Shown here: positions 24,954 to 33,254 of the stretch, piece after piece | How the letters are laid out: each line of letters opens with the position of its first letter | Numbering within the stretch: position 1 is the stretch's first letter | Source: Variovorax paradoxus NBRC 15149 | GTDB lineage: Bacteria > Pseudomonadota > Gammaproteobacteria > Burkholderiales > Burkholderiaceae_C | NCBI RefSeq assembly: GCF_001591365.1 | Contig: NZ_BCUT01000002.1 | Span: 248,001 to 312,000 of the forward strand | Direction: 5' to 3' | Length of the DNA: 64,000 bases | Made by a program: the position numbers and the translations under genes | The notes under the pieces: model-generated | What the model saw: the letters and a program-made list of their open reading frames with translations, nothing else | What the model was told of the DNA's origin: nothing | The model's database searches: none

Positions 24954-26144
24954 ATGCATTCCTCACAAACGGCAGATTCCTCACCCCGCGCCGCGCTCCT
25001 CATCGCCGGCATCCTGCTCATCGCAGCCAGCCTCAGGGCACCGATCACCACGCTCGGGCCCCTGCTCGAACCCGTGCGCGAAAGCTTTGCGCTCAACGCC
25101 TCGCAAGCCGGCCTGCTGACCACCCTGCCGCTGCTCGCGTTCGCCCTGGTGTCGCCGCTGGCGGCGCCACTGGCGCACCGGTTCGGCCTGGAGCGCGTGC
25201 TCTTCGCGTCGCTGGCCCTGCTGGTCGCCGGCATCGGCGTGCGCTCGGCCGGCACGGTGTCGGCACTTTTCGCGGGCACCTGCGTGATCGGGGGGGCGAT
25301 TGCCGTCGCCAACGTGCTGCTGCCCAGCTTGCTCAAAAGGGACTTTCCTCGCCATGTGGCGAAGCTCACGGCCTGCTATGCACTGGCAATGATCGCCGCC
25401 GCCGGCATCGCATCGGCCGTGGCCGTGCCGCTGGACCATGCGCTGGGTGCCGGGTGGCCCGCCTCGCTGGGCACCGTGGCCGTGCTGCCGCTCGTCGCTG
25501 CGTTGCTGTGGTTGCCGCAACTGCGCTTTCGCACGGTGTCGGCGCCCGGCCTTGCCACGGGTGCGCGGGGGCCGTCGGTGTGGAAGGCCTCGCTGGCCTG
25601 GCAGGTGGCGGGGTACCTGGGCCTCACCTGCTTCATCTACTTCGCGGCGATTGCCTGGCTGCCTTCGATCCTCCAGGAGGTCGGCTTCTCGAGCGCCCGC
25701 GCCGGCACGCTGCATGGGTGGATGCAGCTGGCGGGGGCCGTGCCTGCGCTGCTGCTGATGCCGCTGCTGCACCGGATGCCCGACCAGCGCTGGATCGCCT
25801 TCGCGTCGCCCGCACTCAGTGCCTGCGGCCTGGCGGGCCTGCTGGCCCTGCCCGCCTTGACGCCGCTGTGGATCTTCGCCTTCGGCATGGGCATGGGATC
25901 GGCATTGATCCTGAGCCTGGCCTTCGTCGGACTGCGCGCGGGCAGCCAGCAGCTCGCCGCGTCGCTCTCGGGCATGTCGCAATGCATCGGCTACCTGCTG
26001 GCGGCTGTCGGCCCGACCTTGGTCGGCTTCCTGCACGAAGCCGCGGGCAACTGGACGATGCCGCTCGCGGCCTGCCTGGTGCTGTGCCTGGCGATGTGCG
26101 TGCTGGGGCTGTCGGTGGGCCGGGCCGTGCACATCGGCCAGTGA
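24954..26144 (+). CDS. MFS transporter, CynX/NimT-type
   Basis: 396-residue 12-TM major facilitator. It starts LIAGILLIAASLRAPITTLGP, the pattern of the cyanate/nitroimidazole (CynX/NimT/YeaN) group. It is divergent from the AraC regulator with close starts and so probably under its control. It is an inner-membrane transporter; the substrate is unknown. Confidence 0.85.
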   Translation: MHSSQTADSSPRAALLIAGILLIAASLRAPITTLGPLLEPVRESFALNASQAGLLTTLPLLAFALVSPLAAPLAHRFGLERVLFASLALLVAGIGVRSAGTVSALFAGTCVIGGAIAVANVLLPSLLKRDFPRHVAKLTACYALAMIAAAGIASAVAVPLDHALGAGWPASLGTVAVLPLVAALLWLPQLRFRTVSAPGLATGARGPSVWKASLAWQVAGYLGLTCFIYFAAIAWLPSILQEVGFSSARAGTLHGWMQLAGAVPALLLMPLLHRMPDQRWIAFASPALSACGLAGLLALPALTPLWIFAFGMGMGSALILSLAFVGLRAGSQQLAASLSGMSQCIGYLLAAVGPTLVGFLHEAAGNWTMPLAACLVLCLAMCVLGLSVGRAVHIGQ

Positions 26145-26271
26145 ATGGCGCAGGAGGCCGGCGTCGCCGTCGGACTCGCCGTGTTCGGTCGATGGCATGC
26201 GTGCTCCAGGTGTCGGGTTCACCGGGGATCGTAGGAGCGCCCTGCCGGCGGCGCCAGGTGCCGGGGCGTGA

Positions 26272-26298
26272 CCGCGGTGTTGCCCTGCGCGCACCAAT
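26272..26298 (-). promoter_or_regulatory. Additional inverted class-1 operator
   Basis: Read on the minus strand: ATTGGTGCG-N6-GCAACACCGCGG, matching the 27-nt operator half of the class-1 module but without a following -10-like block. It faces away from the copy at 26320, so the two form a large inverted repeat upstream of the GST gene and could hold two regulator multimers. Confidence 0.65.
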
Positions 26299-26319
26299 GC
26301 ATCGGCGCGCCGCCCCGCG

Positions 26320-26390
26320 ATTGGTGCGCCCGCGGCAACACGGTGCGCCCCGGCGCATGCCTACCGCTGCTGCGCACGCCTGCCTAGCAT
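26320..26390 (+). promoter_or_regulatory. Class-1 promoter module, copy 3 (upstream of GST gene)
   Basis: ATTGGTGCG-N6-GCAACACGGTGC, a block ending in TGCCTACC at 26365, 17 nt, CCTAGCAT at 26383-26390; the ATG follows 27 nt later. Spacing is identical to the other copies. Confidence 0.75.
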
Positions 26391-26417
26391 CGTCGCATCG
26401 ATCTAACGGAATCTCTC

Positions 26418-27035
26418 ATGAAGCTCTATCACATGCCCGGCGCCTGCTCCCTCGCCGACCTGATCGTTCTCCAGTGGATCGGCGCCGACCACGAGCCGGT
26501 TCGCATGAGCCTGGACAGCATCAAGTCGCCCGACTACCTTGCCATCAATCCGGGCGGCACGGTGCCGCTGCTGGCGCACGGCGATCTCTCGCTCACCGAG
26601 AACGTCGCCATCCTCGGCTACCTGGCCGACCTGTACCCCGAGGCGCGCCTGCTGGGCGACGGCTCGCCGCGAGCGCGCGCCGAGGTCATGCGCTGGCTGG
26701 GCTTTCTCAACTCGGACGTGCACAAGGCGTTCAAGCCGATCTTCACGCCGCAGCGCTTCCTCAAAGACGCGGCGATGGCGCCCCTCCTTGCGGACAACGC
26801 GCGCGGCCATGTGCGCGAATACCTCGCGCGGCTGGACGGCCAGCTCGAGGGGCGCGACTGGCTGACTGGCGAACGGTCCATCGCGGACCCGTACCTGTTC
26901 GTGCTCTCGCGCTGGTCGGCGGCCAAGAAGGTCGACATGCAGGGCCTGGACAACCTCGCGCGCTTCGCCCGGATGATGGACGCCGACGCCGGCGTGCAAG
27001 CCGCGCTGGACGCCGAGCGCAGCATGCCGCAGTAA
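26418..27035 (+). CDS. Glutathione S-transferase (GstA-like)
   Basis: 205-residue beta-class-like GST: KLYHMPGACSLADLIVLQW, NPGGTVPLL, LTENVAILGYLAD in the thioredoxin-like domain and WLTGERSIADPYLFVLSRW in the helical domain. Cys in GACS is the position of the catalytic Cys in beta-class enzymes. It heads an operon with a small hypothetical gene and a hydrolase-OsmC fusion, under class-1 promoter copy 3. It is a close paralogue of the N-terminal part of the protein encoded at 29389. Confidence 0.9.
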   Translation: MKLYHMPGACSLADLIVLQWIGADHEPVRMSLDSIKSPDYLAINPGGTVPLLAHGDLSLTENVAILGYLADLYPEARLLGDGSPRARAEVMRWLGFLNSDVHKAFKPIFTPQRFLKDAAMAPLLADNARGHVREYLARLDGQLEGRDWLTGERSIADPYLFVLSRWSAAKKVDMQGLDNLARFARMMDADAGVQAALDAERSMPQ

Positions 27036-27048
27036 GCCGGGGTACGCC

Positions 27049-27408
27049 ATGAGACTCTCGCTGGCCTCTTCCCTCGAAGCCACCCCACCGGGCTGCGCCA
27101 CGTCGAGCGCACTTGCCCGCTGGTACGCAGAACAGCCCGCCGTGCGGCGCCTGTGGGCGATCCGCGCGGCGGACGAGCCCATGCTGCGCGTCATCGTGCT
27201 GCTGGAACCCTCGCCAGACGGCGACGAGATCAGCCCCGCCTGGATGGCCCATGGCAGCCGGTGGGCGCGCGACCTGCGCGAGCGGCTGGCGGACGCCGTG
27301 CAACTGGAACGCATCGACGGGCCGCTGCCCGAAGAGTTCGAGATCGACGGCGAAGGCGCCGTGCTCTCGGCGCTGTGCTGGCGCGACTCGACCGCGCTCG
27401 AAGCCTGA
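27049..27408 (+). CDS. Hypothetical protein, 119 aa
   Basis: Acidic soluble protein without signal peptide or recognisable domain (WYAEQPAVRRLWAIR… LEPSPDGDEISPAW…). It starts 13 nt after the GST stop and ends ~18 nt before the hydrolase-OsmC start, so it belongs to that operon. The length, reading-frame bias and spacing support a real gene. Function unknown. Confidence 0.65.
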   Translation: MRLSLASSLEATPPGCATSSALARWYAEQPAVRRLWAIRAADEPMLRVIVLLEPSPDGDEISPAWMAHGSRWARDLRERLADAVQLERIDGPLPEEFEIDGEGAVLSALCWRDSTALEA

Positions 27409-27426
27409 GCGCCAGGAACACGCTCC

Positions 27427-28620
27427 GTGCCTACCCGCCCCTTCGAATTCCTCAACCGGAACGGACACCGCCTGTCGGGCAGCCTCGAAATGCCGGAGGG
27501 CATCCCGCGGGGTTGGGCGCTGTTCGCGCACTGCTTCACCTGCGGCAAGAACAACCTCGCGGCCGTGCGCATCGCGCGGACGCTGGCCAGCGTGGGGATC
27601 GGGGTGCTGCGCTTCGACTTCACCGGGCTGGGCGGCAGCGAGGGGAATTTCGCCGACGCGAGCTTCTCGCTGAACGTGCAGGACCTGGTGTCGGCCGCCA
27701 GCGCCATGGAGGCCGCCGGCATGCCGCCCCGCCTGCTCATCGGCCACAGCCTCGGCGGCTCCGCCATGCTCGCTGCGGCGGACCGCATTGCGGGCGCGCA
27801 CGCCATCGCGACCATTGCCGCGCCGTTCGATGTGGCGCAGGTGCTGCACCTGCTGGACCCCGCGGGTCTTGCGCGCCTCCAGACCGAGGGACAGGCGCTG
27901 GTCCAGGTGATCGGACGGCCGATGGCGGTCGGCAAGGCCTTCGTGGACGACCTGCGCACGCATGACCCGGGGGCGCGCATCGCGGCCCTGCACCGGCCGC
28001 TGCTGCTGCTCCATGCGCCGCAGGACCACACGGTCGACATCGAGAACGCCACGCGCATCTTTCTGGCAGCGAGGCATCCCAAGAGCTTCGTCTCGCTCGA
28101 CGATGCGGACCACCTGCTGTCGAAGCGCGAGGACGCCGAGCAGGTCGCGCGCCTCATCGCAACCTGGGCGGACCGCTACCTGCCCGAACCGCCCGCCGGC
28201 CGCCCGGTTGCGGCGGACGCTGAGGCAGAAGAAACGGGCCTCGGAAAATTCCAGCTCGCGCTGCGCTCGGGCGGCTCGCGCTGGCTCGCGGACGAACCCG
28301 AGACGGTGGGCGGGCTCGGTTCGGGCCCGACGCCCTACAACCTGCTGTCGTCCGCGCTCGCCGCCTGCACGACCATGACGCTGCGCCACTACGCCGACAG
28401 CAAGGGCTGGCCGGTCACGCGCATCCGCACCGCGGTCAACCACTGCAAGGACAAGGCAATCTCCCCGCCCGACGTCTTCAGCCGGCGGGTGTCGATCGAC
28501 GGCGCCATCACCGAGGCGCAACGCACACAGCTGCTCGACATGGCGCAGCGATGCCCCGTTCACCGCACCCTCGAAGGCGGAGCGCGCTTCGAGCCCGTGG
28601 AAGGCGAGCCACCGGCCTGA
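27427..28620 (+). CDS. Alpha/beta hydrolase-OsmC fusion protein
   Basis: 397 residues, GTG start. Residues ~1-255 form an alpha/beta hydrolase (FAHCFTCGKNNL, nucleophile elbow GHSLGG, HAPQDHTVDI). Residues ~270-397 form an OsmC-like domain with its two cysteines in AACTTMTLRHYA and RCPVHRTL. OsmC-type domains reduce organic hydroperoxides; the fused hydrolase may release or recognise the acyl/peroxide substrate. Such fusions are known in proteobacteria. It is the last gene of the class-1 operon starting at 26418. Confidence 0.88.
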   Translation: MPTRPFEFLNRNGHRLSGSLEMPEGIPRGWALFAHCFTCGKNNLAAVRIARTLASVGIGVLRFDFTGLGGSEGNFADASFSLNVQDLVSAASAMEAAGMPPRLLIGHSLGGSAMLAAADRIAGAHAIATIAAPFDVAQVLHLLDPAGLARLQTEGQALVQVIGRPMAVGKAFVDDLRTHDPGARIAALHRPLLLLHAPQDHTVDIENATRIFLAARHPKSFVSLDDADHLLSKREDAEQVARLIATWADRYLPEPPAGRPVAADAEAEETGLGKFQLALRSGGSRWLADEPETVGGLGSGPTPYNLLSSALAACTTMTLRHYADSKGWPVTRIRTAVNHCKDKAISPPDVFSRRVSIDGAITEAQRTQLLDMAQRCPVHRTLEGGARFEPVEGEPPA

Positions 28621-28645
28621 ACGCGGGCTGCACAGCCAAGGCGCG

Positions 28646-28716
28646 ATTGGTGCCTTGCGGACAACACCGTGATCCATCGCACAGGCCTACCGCGCCGTGC
28701 CACCCGATCCTACGAT
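28646..28716 (+). promoter_or_regulatory. Class-1 promoter module, copy 4 (upstream of cupin gene)
   Basis: ATTGGTGCC-N6-ACAACACCGTGA, a block ending in GGCCTACC at 28691, 17 nt, CCTACGAT at 28709-28716; the ATG is 30 nt further. This copy is very close to the consensus. Confidence 0.8.
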
Positions 28717-28745
28717 TCATCCATCGCATCAAAGAAGGCAAGACC

Positions 28746-29165
28746 ATGATCAAGATTGCAAGAAGCATCGGACTGACACTGCTGTTCGCCGCGGGCGCAG
28801 CAACGGCCCAGAACGCCGCTTCGCACGGCACGCCCAAGGACGCCAAGGTGACGCCGCTGATGACCCAGGAGATGAAGGACATCCCCGGCAAGGAAGTGCT
28901 GATGATCACGGTGGACTATCCGCCGGGCGCCGTCGATCCGGTGCATCGCCACGACGCCCACAGCTACGTCTACGTGCTCGAAGGCTCGATCGTGATGGGC
29001 GTGAAGGGCGGCACGGAAGTGACGCTGAAGGCCGGCGACACCTTCTACGAAGGCCCCGACGACATCCACACCGTCGGCCGCAACGCGAGCAAGACCAAGC
29101 CTGCGAAGTTCGTCGTCATGCTCGTGAAGAACAAGGGTGCCGAGTTCTTCATTCCAGTGAAATAA
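28746..29165 (+). CDS. Secreted cupin-domain protein
   Basis: 139 residues with a Sec signal peptide (IARSIGLTLLFAAGAATA) and a single cupin barrel: HRHDAHSYVYVLEG (first metal-binding motif) and GDTFYEGPDDIHTVG (second motif). It is probably a periplasmic metal-binding cupin; related small cupins sit beside AhpD and hydrolase genes in many genomes. It is driven by class-1 promoter copy 4 and separated by ~220 nt from the next GST gene. Confidence 0.85.
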   Translation: MIKIARSIGLTLLFAAGAATAQNAASHGTPKDAKVTPLMTQEMKDIPGKEVLMITVDYPPGAVDPVHRHDAHSYVYVLEGSIVMGVKGGTEVTLKAGDTFYEGPDDIHTVGRNASKTKPAKFVVMLVKNKGAEFFIPVK

Positions 29166-29388
29166 CCCACCGGTTGCATTCCACCCGCCGCAACGAAGAT
29201 GACGGGTGTCAGATCGCCGAGGCGGCTGTAATGAGGCGTGCACTTTCCACCCGTTCGTGCACGGGACAGACTCACGTCGGCGCGGTGTCCCCGCGTAAAT
29301 CCGACCAGCAACACAGCGACGCGGCGGGTGGAAGGCATCCCTTGCTTCCTGCAACAGGGGGCCGGCACAAGTACACAGGACCTCTGCC

Positions 29389-30288
29389 ATGAAACTCTTC
29401 TACATGCCCGGAGCCAGCGCACTGGCCGACCACATCGTGCTCGAGTGGTCCGGCCAGCCCTACGAGGCGGTGCGCATGGACCGCCGCAGCATCAAGATGC
29501 CGGAGTACCTGGCGCTCAACCCGGCCGGCGTGGTGCCGCTGCTCGTGCACGGCGACTTCACGCTGAGCGAGAACGTCGCCATCCTCGGCTACCTCGCGGA
29601 CCTGCATCCGCAGCTGCAGCTGGCGGGCGACGGTTCGCCGCGCGCGCGGGCGGAGGTCATGCGCTGGCTCGGCTTCCTGAACTCCGATGTGCACAAGGCG
29701 TTCAGGCCGATCTTCTTTCCCGAGCGCTATCTGCCGGACGACGGCCTGGCGGCGCAGCTGGCCGCCACGGCGCGCGGCCACGTGCGCGAGTACCTTGGGC
29801 GGCTCGACGCGCAGCTCGAAGGCCGCGAATGGCTCACGGGCCGGCGCTCCATTGCCGACGCGTACCACTTCGTGATGCTGCGCTGGGCCATCGGCACGAA
29901 GGTCGGGCTGCACGGCTTCGAAAACCTGACGGCCTTCGTTCGCCGGATGCATGCCGACGAGGGCGTGCATGCGGCCCTCGTGATGGAGGAAGGCCTGGCG
30001 CCACGCACCGAGCGCGCGCACAGCGCGCCCGATCAATTGATGCGCCTGAACGAACGGATCCGCGACAACCTGGCCACCACGCTGAACGCCGAAGTGGTCG
30101 GGCTGGTGGAGTACAGCGAAGGCGACGGCGCCGAGCTCGAAGTGCGCCGGGGCCTCGTGGAGATCGAGGTCTCGCGGATGGACACGGTCTTCAGCTGGCA
30201 GGACGAAAACTACCGCGGCCAGGCGGCCATTCCCTTCCAGAATTTCTCGCGCTATGTCAGCAATGGCGCGATCCGGCTCGATCTGTAG
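29389..30288 (+). CDS. Glutathione S-transferase with C-terminal extension
   Basis: 299 residues. The first ~205 align with the GST encoded at 26418 (KLFYMPGASALADHIVLEW, NPAGVVPLL, LSENVAILGYLAD, WLTGRRSIADAYHF). The usual catalytic Cys is Ser here (GASA). About 90 extra residues follow (RLNERIRDNLATTLN… RGLVEIEVSRMDTVF… FQNFSRYVSNG) that I cannot assign; they read as a separate small domain. The GST half probably arose by duplication within this region and then gained the extension. Its own promoter is not evident. Confidence 0.85.
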   Translation: MKLFYMPGASALADHIVLEWSGQPYEAVRMDRRSIKMPEYLALNPAGVVPLLVHGDFTLSENVAILGYLADLHPQLQLAGDGSPRARAEVMRWLGFLNSDVHKAFRPIFFPERYLPDDGLAAQLAATARGHVREYLGRLDAQLEGREWLTGRRSIADAYHFVMLRWAIGTKVGLHGFENLTAFVRRMHADEGVHAALVMEEGLAPRTERAHSAPDQLMRLNERIRDNLATTLNAEVVGLVEYSEGDGAELEVRRGLVEIEVSRMDTVFSWQDENYRGQAAIPFQNFSRYVSNGAIRLDL

Positions 30289-30355
30289 ATACACAACCTG
30301 CAAACGCCATGAAAAATTCCGCCCCCCTCACCCCCTTGCATGCAAAGGTGTGCGC

Positions 30356-30613
30356 ATGACCGCCGGCTGCCCCCACCTGGAGCAGGTCCGCCCGGTCACG
30401 CCAACCACCACAGGTTGCGAGGAATGCCTGCGTTCCGGCGGCCGCTGGGTCCACCTGCGCATGTGCCTCAGTTGCGGCCACGTCGGATGTTGCGACTCCT
30501 CGCAGGGAAAGCACGCGACCGGCCACTTCCACGAAACCGGCCATGCGGTCATTCAGTCCGCGGAGCCCGGCGAATCCTGGAGATGGTGCTATGTCGACCA
30601 CAAGCTCGTCTGA
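30356..30613 (+). CDS. UBP-type zinc-finger protein
   Basis: 85-residue protein made almost entirely of a ZnF-UBP domain: CEEC, CLSCGHVGCCDSS, HATGHFHETGHAV supply the Cys/His ligands. Small bacterial versions are found near redox genes, and their role is not established. The ATG at 30356 is used. The 3' end overlaps the start of the peroxiredoxin gene by ~23 nt, suggesting coupled expression. Confidence 0.8.
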   Translation: MTAGCPHLEQVRPVTPTTTGCEECLRSGGRWVHLRMCLSCGHVGCCDSSQGKHATGHFHETGHAVIQSAEPGESWRWCYVDHKLV

Positions 30614-31217
30614 CAGCGCCGCCGATGCGGTGTTCGACGCCACGGGCATCGCCGCCCGTGCCAAGCGCGCCGGCGACCTTGCGCCCGACGCGACCCTGCC
30701 GGACGGTGCCGGCCGCCTGGTCCGACTGTCGGACGAATGGCGCAAGGGCCCGCTCGTGCTGGTGTTCTACCGCGGCGGCTGGTGCGGCTACTGCAGCCTC
30801 CAGCTGCGGGCCTGGCACCAGCGGGCGGACGACCTGGCGCGGCTCGGCGCCACGCTCCTGGCGATCTCGCCGCAGACGCCCGACCATTCGATGCGTACGG
30901 CCGAGGACAACCAGTTCACGTTCACCGTGCTCAGCGATTCCAACCTCGAAGCCGCCAGCGGCTTCGAGCTGGCCTTCACGCTCCCGCCCGAGCTCGTCAG
31001 CTTCTACGGCTCGGTGGGCACCGACATTCCCGTCCTGAACGGCAACGGCCTGTGGGTGTTGCCGGTTCCGGCGACCTATGTGATCGATGAGGATGGCCGC
31101 ATCCGTTTCGCCCACATCGAGGAGGACATCCGGAAGCGCGCAGAGCCGGCCGATGTGCTGCGCGCAATCGAAGACATGGTCCGCGGCCGCGCCCTTGCGG
31201 CAGCCAGTGCCCCCTGA
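30591..31217 (+). CDS. Peroxiredoxin-like (AhpC/TSA family) protein
   Basis: 208 residues with a thioredoxin-fold peroxiredoxin core: LVFYRGGWCGYCSLQLRAW gives a candidate peroxidatic Cys and a second Cys two residues later; a Pro-Ala-Thr segment PVPATYVIDEDG follows. It would reduce peroxides in the cytosol. The start ATG lies inside the zinc-finger gene. A strong hairpin terminator follows 15 nt after the stop. Confidence 0.85.
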   Translation: MSTTSSSDSAADAVFDATGIAARAKRAGDLAPDATLPDGAGRLVRLSDEWRKGPLVLVFYRGGWCGYCSLQLRAWHQRADDLARLGATLLAISPQTPDHSMRTAEDNQFTFTVLSDSNLEAASGFELAFTLPPELVSFYGSVGTDIPVLNGNGLWVLPVPATYVIDEDGRIRFAHIEEDIRKRAEPADVLRAIEDMVRGRALAAASAP

Positions 31218-31231
31218 AGGTCCCATGCGAC

Positions 31232-31262
31232 GAAGCCCGCCAGTGAGTGACTGGCGGGCTTC
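31232..31262. terminator. Bidirectional hairpin terminator
   Basis: Perfect 13-bp stem GAAGCCCGCCAGT with loop GAGTG, between the convergent peroxiredoxin gene (plus) and the small secreted-protein gene (minus). AA/TT at the stem base gives short U-tracts in both directions. Confidence 0.8.
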
Positions 31263-31291
31263 CTGCGATGGGCCTCAGGCGATTCGCAGCT

Positions 31292-31588
31292 TCACTCGGG
31301 CGTGCCGCCGGGAACGGGCTTGCGGCGATTCGGCTTGCGCGTATCGCGCGTCTGGTGGCGCTTCTCGCCGGCAATGGCGGCCGTGTCGGTTCCGATTGCG
31401 CCGCCTTCGGCGGTCTTGACCGTGTCGCCCGAGGCCACGGCGGCCCTGCCTGGCGCCTTGGCCGCCACCCTGGCCTGGGCCCGCACCTGGGGCTTGCTGT
31501 CGGTGACGGCCTGGTTCTCCGCCGATTGCGCGAAGACGCTCGCCGCGGCCAGGAAGGCGGCCGTCATGACGGTGATGTGCTTGATCAT
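31292..31588 (-). CDS. Small secreted basic protein, hypothetical
   Basis: 98 residues with a signal peptide (MIKHITVMTAAFLAAASVFAQ). The mature part is low-complexity, Ala/Lys/Arg-rich and ends KPNRRKPVPGGTPE. No family is recognised. The start at 31588 gives a standard signal peptide; the frame is open further upstream. It is convergent with the peroxiredoxin gene across a shared terminator. Confidence 0.6.
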   Translation of the reverse strand: MIKHITVMTAAFLAAASVFAQSAENQAVTDSKPQVRAQARVAAKAPGRAAVASGDTVKTAEGGAIGTDTAAIAGEKRHQTRDTRKPNRRKPVPGGTPE

Positions 31589-31719
31589 TTGATGGACTTT
31601 CCGAAAGTGAATGGAGGACGCCGCATTGCCGCAAGCGTCCAAAAAATTCTAGGACGCAGCCGCGCCGGATTTCGCCTTCGGCTGGTGCCATTTCGGAAAC
31701 ATGCCGAGTCCCTGGCCGG

Positions 31720-31790
31720 ATTGTTGCGCGTTGGGCAACACCGTGAAGCCCCGCACATGGCTACCGGCGGCACCTTCTCCAACCTACGCT
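31720..31790 (+). promoter_or_regulatory. Class-1 promoter module, copy 5 (upstream of AhpD-like gene)
   Basis: ATTGTTGCG-N6-GCAACACCGTGA, a block with CGCACATGGCTACC ending at 31765, 17 nt, CCTACGCT at 31783-31790. Here the dyad TTGTTGC/GCAACA is clearest. The leader to the GTG at 31875 is about 85 nt, longer than at other copies. Confidence 0.75.
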
Positions 31791-31874
31791 ACCTCCTGTC
31801 TGCGCGGTCTTCGCAAGACGGATGACTCAGCCGTTCCGAGTCCAGGCATCCGCCACCCATTCCAGGAGTTAGTC

Positions 31875-32354
31875 GTGACCCAACGTGTCAACTATGTCGA
31901 GCAATCGCCCGAACTCTTCAAGAAGTTCGTCGAGTTCCTCAACGCGATCAAGGAAGGCGCCATCGAAGAGCCGATCCGCAACCTGGTGTCGATCCGCACC
32001 TCGCAACTCAACGGCTGCGCGTTCTGCCTGGACATGCACGTCAAGCAGGCCAGGATCCAGGGCGAGCGCGAGCTGCGCCTGTACCACCTGGCCGCATGGC
32101 GCGAATCGACGCTGTTCATTCCGCGCGAACGTGCGGCGCTGGCCTGGACCGAGGTGCTGACCAGGCTGCCCGAGCAAGGCGTGCCCGACGACATCTACGA
32201 GCGCGTGCGCACGCAGCTGTCGGAGAAGGAAATCTCCGACCTCACTTTCCTCATCATGTCCACCAACGCATGGAGCCGCCTGAACATCGGCTTCAAGAGC
32301 GTGCCCGGCGCCTCGGACAAGGTCTTCGGCCTGGACAAGGCAAAGCTCGCCTGA
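31875..32354 (+). CDS. AhpD-like carboxymuconolactone decarboxylase-family protein
   Basis: 159 residues from a GTG start (PEEQ-type AGGAG is 5' of it). Contains the CxxC-x-H motif QLNGCAFCLDMH of AhpD-like alkylhydroperoxidases. Such proteins act with peroxiredoxins or alone as disulfide-based peroxidases. It is the first gene after class-1 promoter copy 5 and probably begins an operon AhpD-NmrA-YceI-Ohr-catalase. Confidence 0.88.
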   Translation: MTQRVNYVEQSPELFKKFVEFLNAIKEGAIEEPIRNLVSIRTSQLNGCAFCLDMHVKQARIQGERELRLYHLAAWRESTLFIPRERAALAWTEVLTRLPEQGVPDDIYERVRTQLSEKEISDLTFLIMSTNAWSRLNIGFKSVPGASDKVFGLDKAKLA

Positions 32355-32417
32355 TCCGCGCCGCCGGGAACCACCTTCGCCAACCAACCAGCCCCTTGCG
32401 GGCCAAAGGAAATCACC

Positions 32418-33173
32418 ATGAAGATCGTCGTCATCGGCGGCTCGGGCCTCATCGGCTCCAAGGTCGTCAGCAAGCTGCGCGAAGCCGGCCATGAGGTCGT
32501 TGCCGCATCGCCCGCATCGGGCGTCAACACCATCACCGGCGAAGGCCTGGCCGAGGCCCTCAAGGGCGCGCAGGTGGTGCTGGACGTGGCCAACTCGCCT
32601 TCGTTCGAGGACAAGGCCGTGCTCGAATTCTTCGAGACCTCGGGGCGCAACCTCCTGGCCGCGGAAGCCGTGGCCGGCGTGAAGCACCACGTCGCGCTGT
32701 CGGTGGTCGGCACCGACCGCCTCTCCGAAAGCGGCTACTTCCGCGGCAAGATCGCGCAGGAAAAGCTGATCCGCGAATCGAAGATTCCCTACACCATCGT
32801 CCATTCGACGCAGTTCTTCGAATTCCTCGGCGGCATTGCGCAGTCGGGCACCGACGGCGACACCGTGCGCCTCTCGCCGGCCTTCGTGCAGCCGATCGCA
32901 TCGGACGACGTCGCAACTGCCGTGGCCGACTACACCCTGGGCAAGCCGGTGAATGGCGTGGTCGAGATTGCCGGCCCCGAGCGCGTTCGCCTGTCCGACC
33001 TGGTGCAGCGCTTTCTCGCCAAGACCAGCGATCCGCGCAAGGTCGTCCAGGACGTGCACGCGCGCTACTTCGGTGCGGAGCTGAAGGACGAAACGCTAGT
33101 GCCGGGCCCCAACCCGCGCATCGGCGCGCTCGGCTTCGAAGCCTGGTTCGCGCTGCCCAAGCCGGCACGCTGA
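32418..33173 (+). CDS. NmrA-like NAD(P)-binding protein
   Basis: 251-residue atypical short-chain dehydrogenase: GGSGLIGSKVVSKL (Rossmann nucleotide loop), no catalytic YxxxK, and a C-terminal half of the NmrA/HSCARG type (RVRLSDLVQRFL). Members sense NAD(P)H redox state or reduce quinones and isoflavone-like compounds. It follows the AhpD-like gene by ~60 nt and precedes the yceI-like gene. Confidence 0.85.
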   Translation: MKIVVIGGSGLIGSKVVSKLREAGHEVVAASPASGVNTITGEGLAEALKGAQVVLDVANSPSFEDKAVLEFFETSGRNLLAAEAVAGVKHHVALSVVGTDRLSESGYFRGKIAQEKLIRESKIPYTIVHSTQFFEFLGGIAQSGTDGDTVRLSPAFVQPIASDDVATAVADYTLGKPVNGVVEIAGPERVRLSDLVQRFLAKTSDPRKVVQDVHARYFGAELKDETLVPGPNPRIGALGFEAWFALPKPAR

Positions 33174-33254
33174 CACAAAGACCACCTTCGGCCACATCGG
33201 GATGCGGCCGGGGGTTCCTGCCCCACGGCCCTCCTCTCCCATCCTGATGACGCC

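Noticed and set aside
26145..26417. Short ORFs in the intergenic space before the GST gene
   Set aside because: Frames here are shadows without motifs; the space is filled by two class-1 operators and the promoter.
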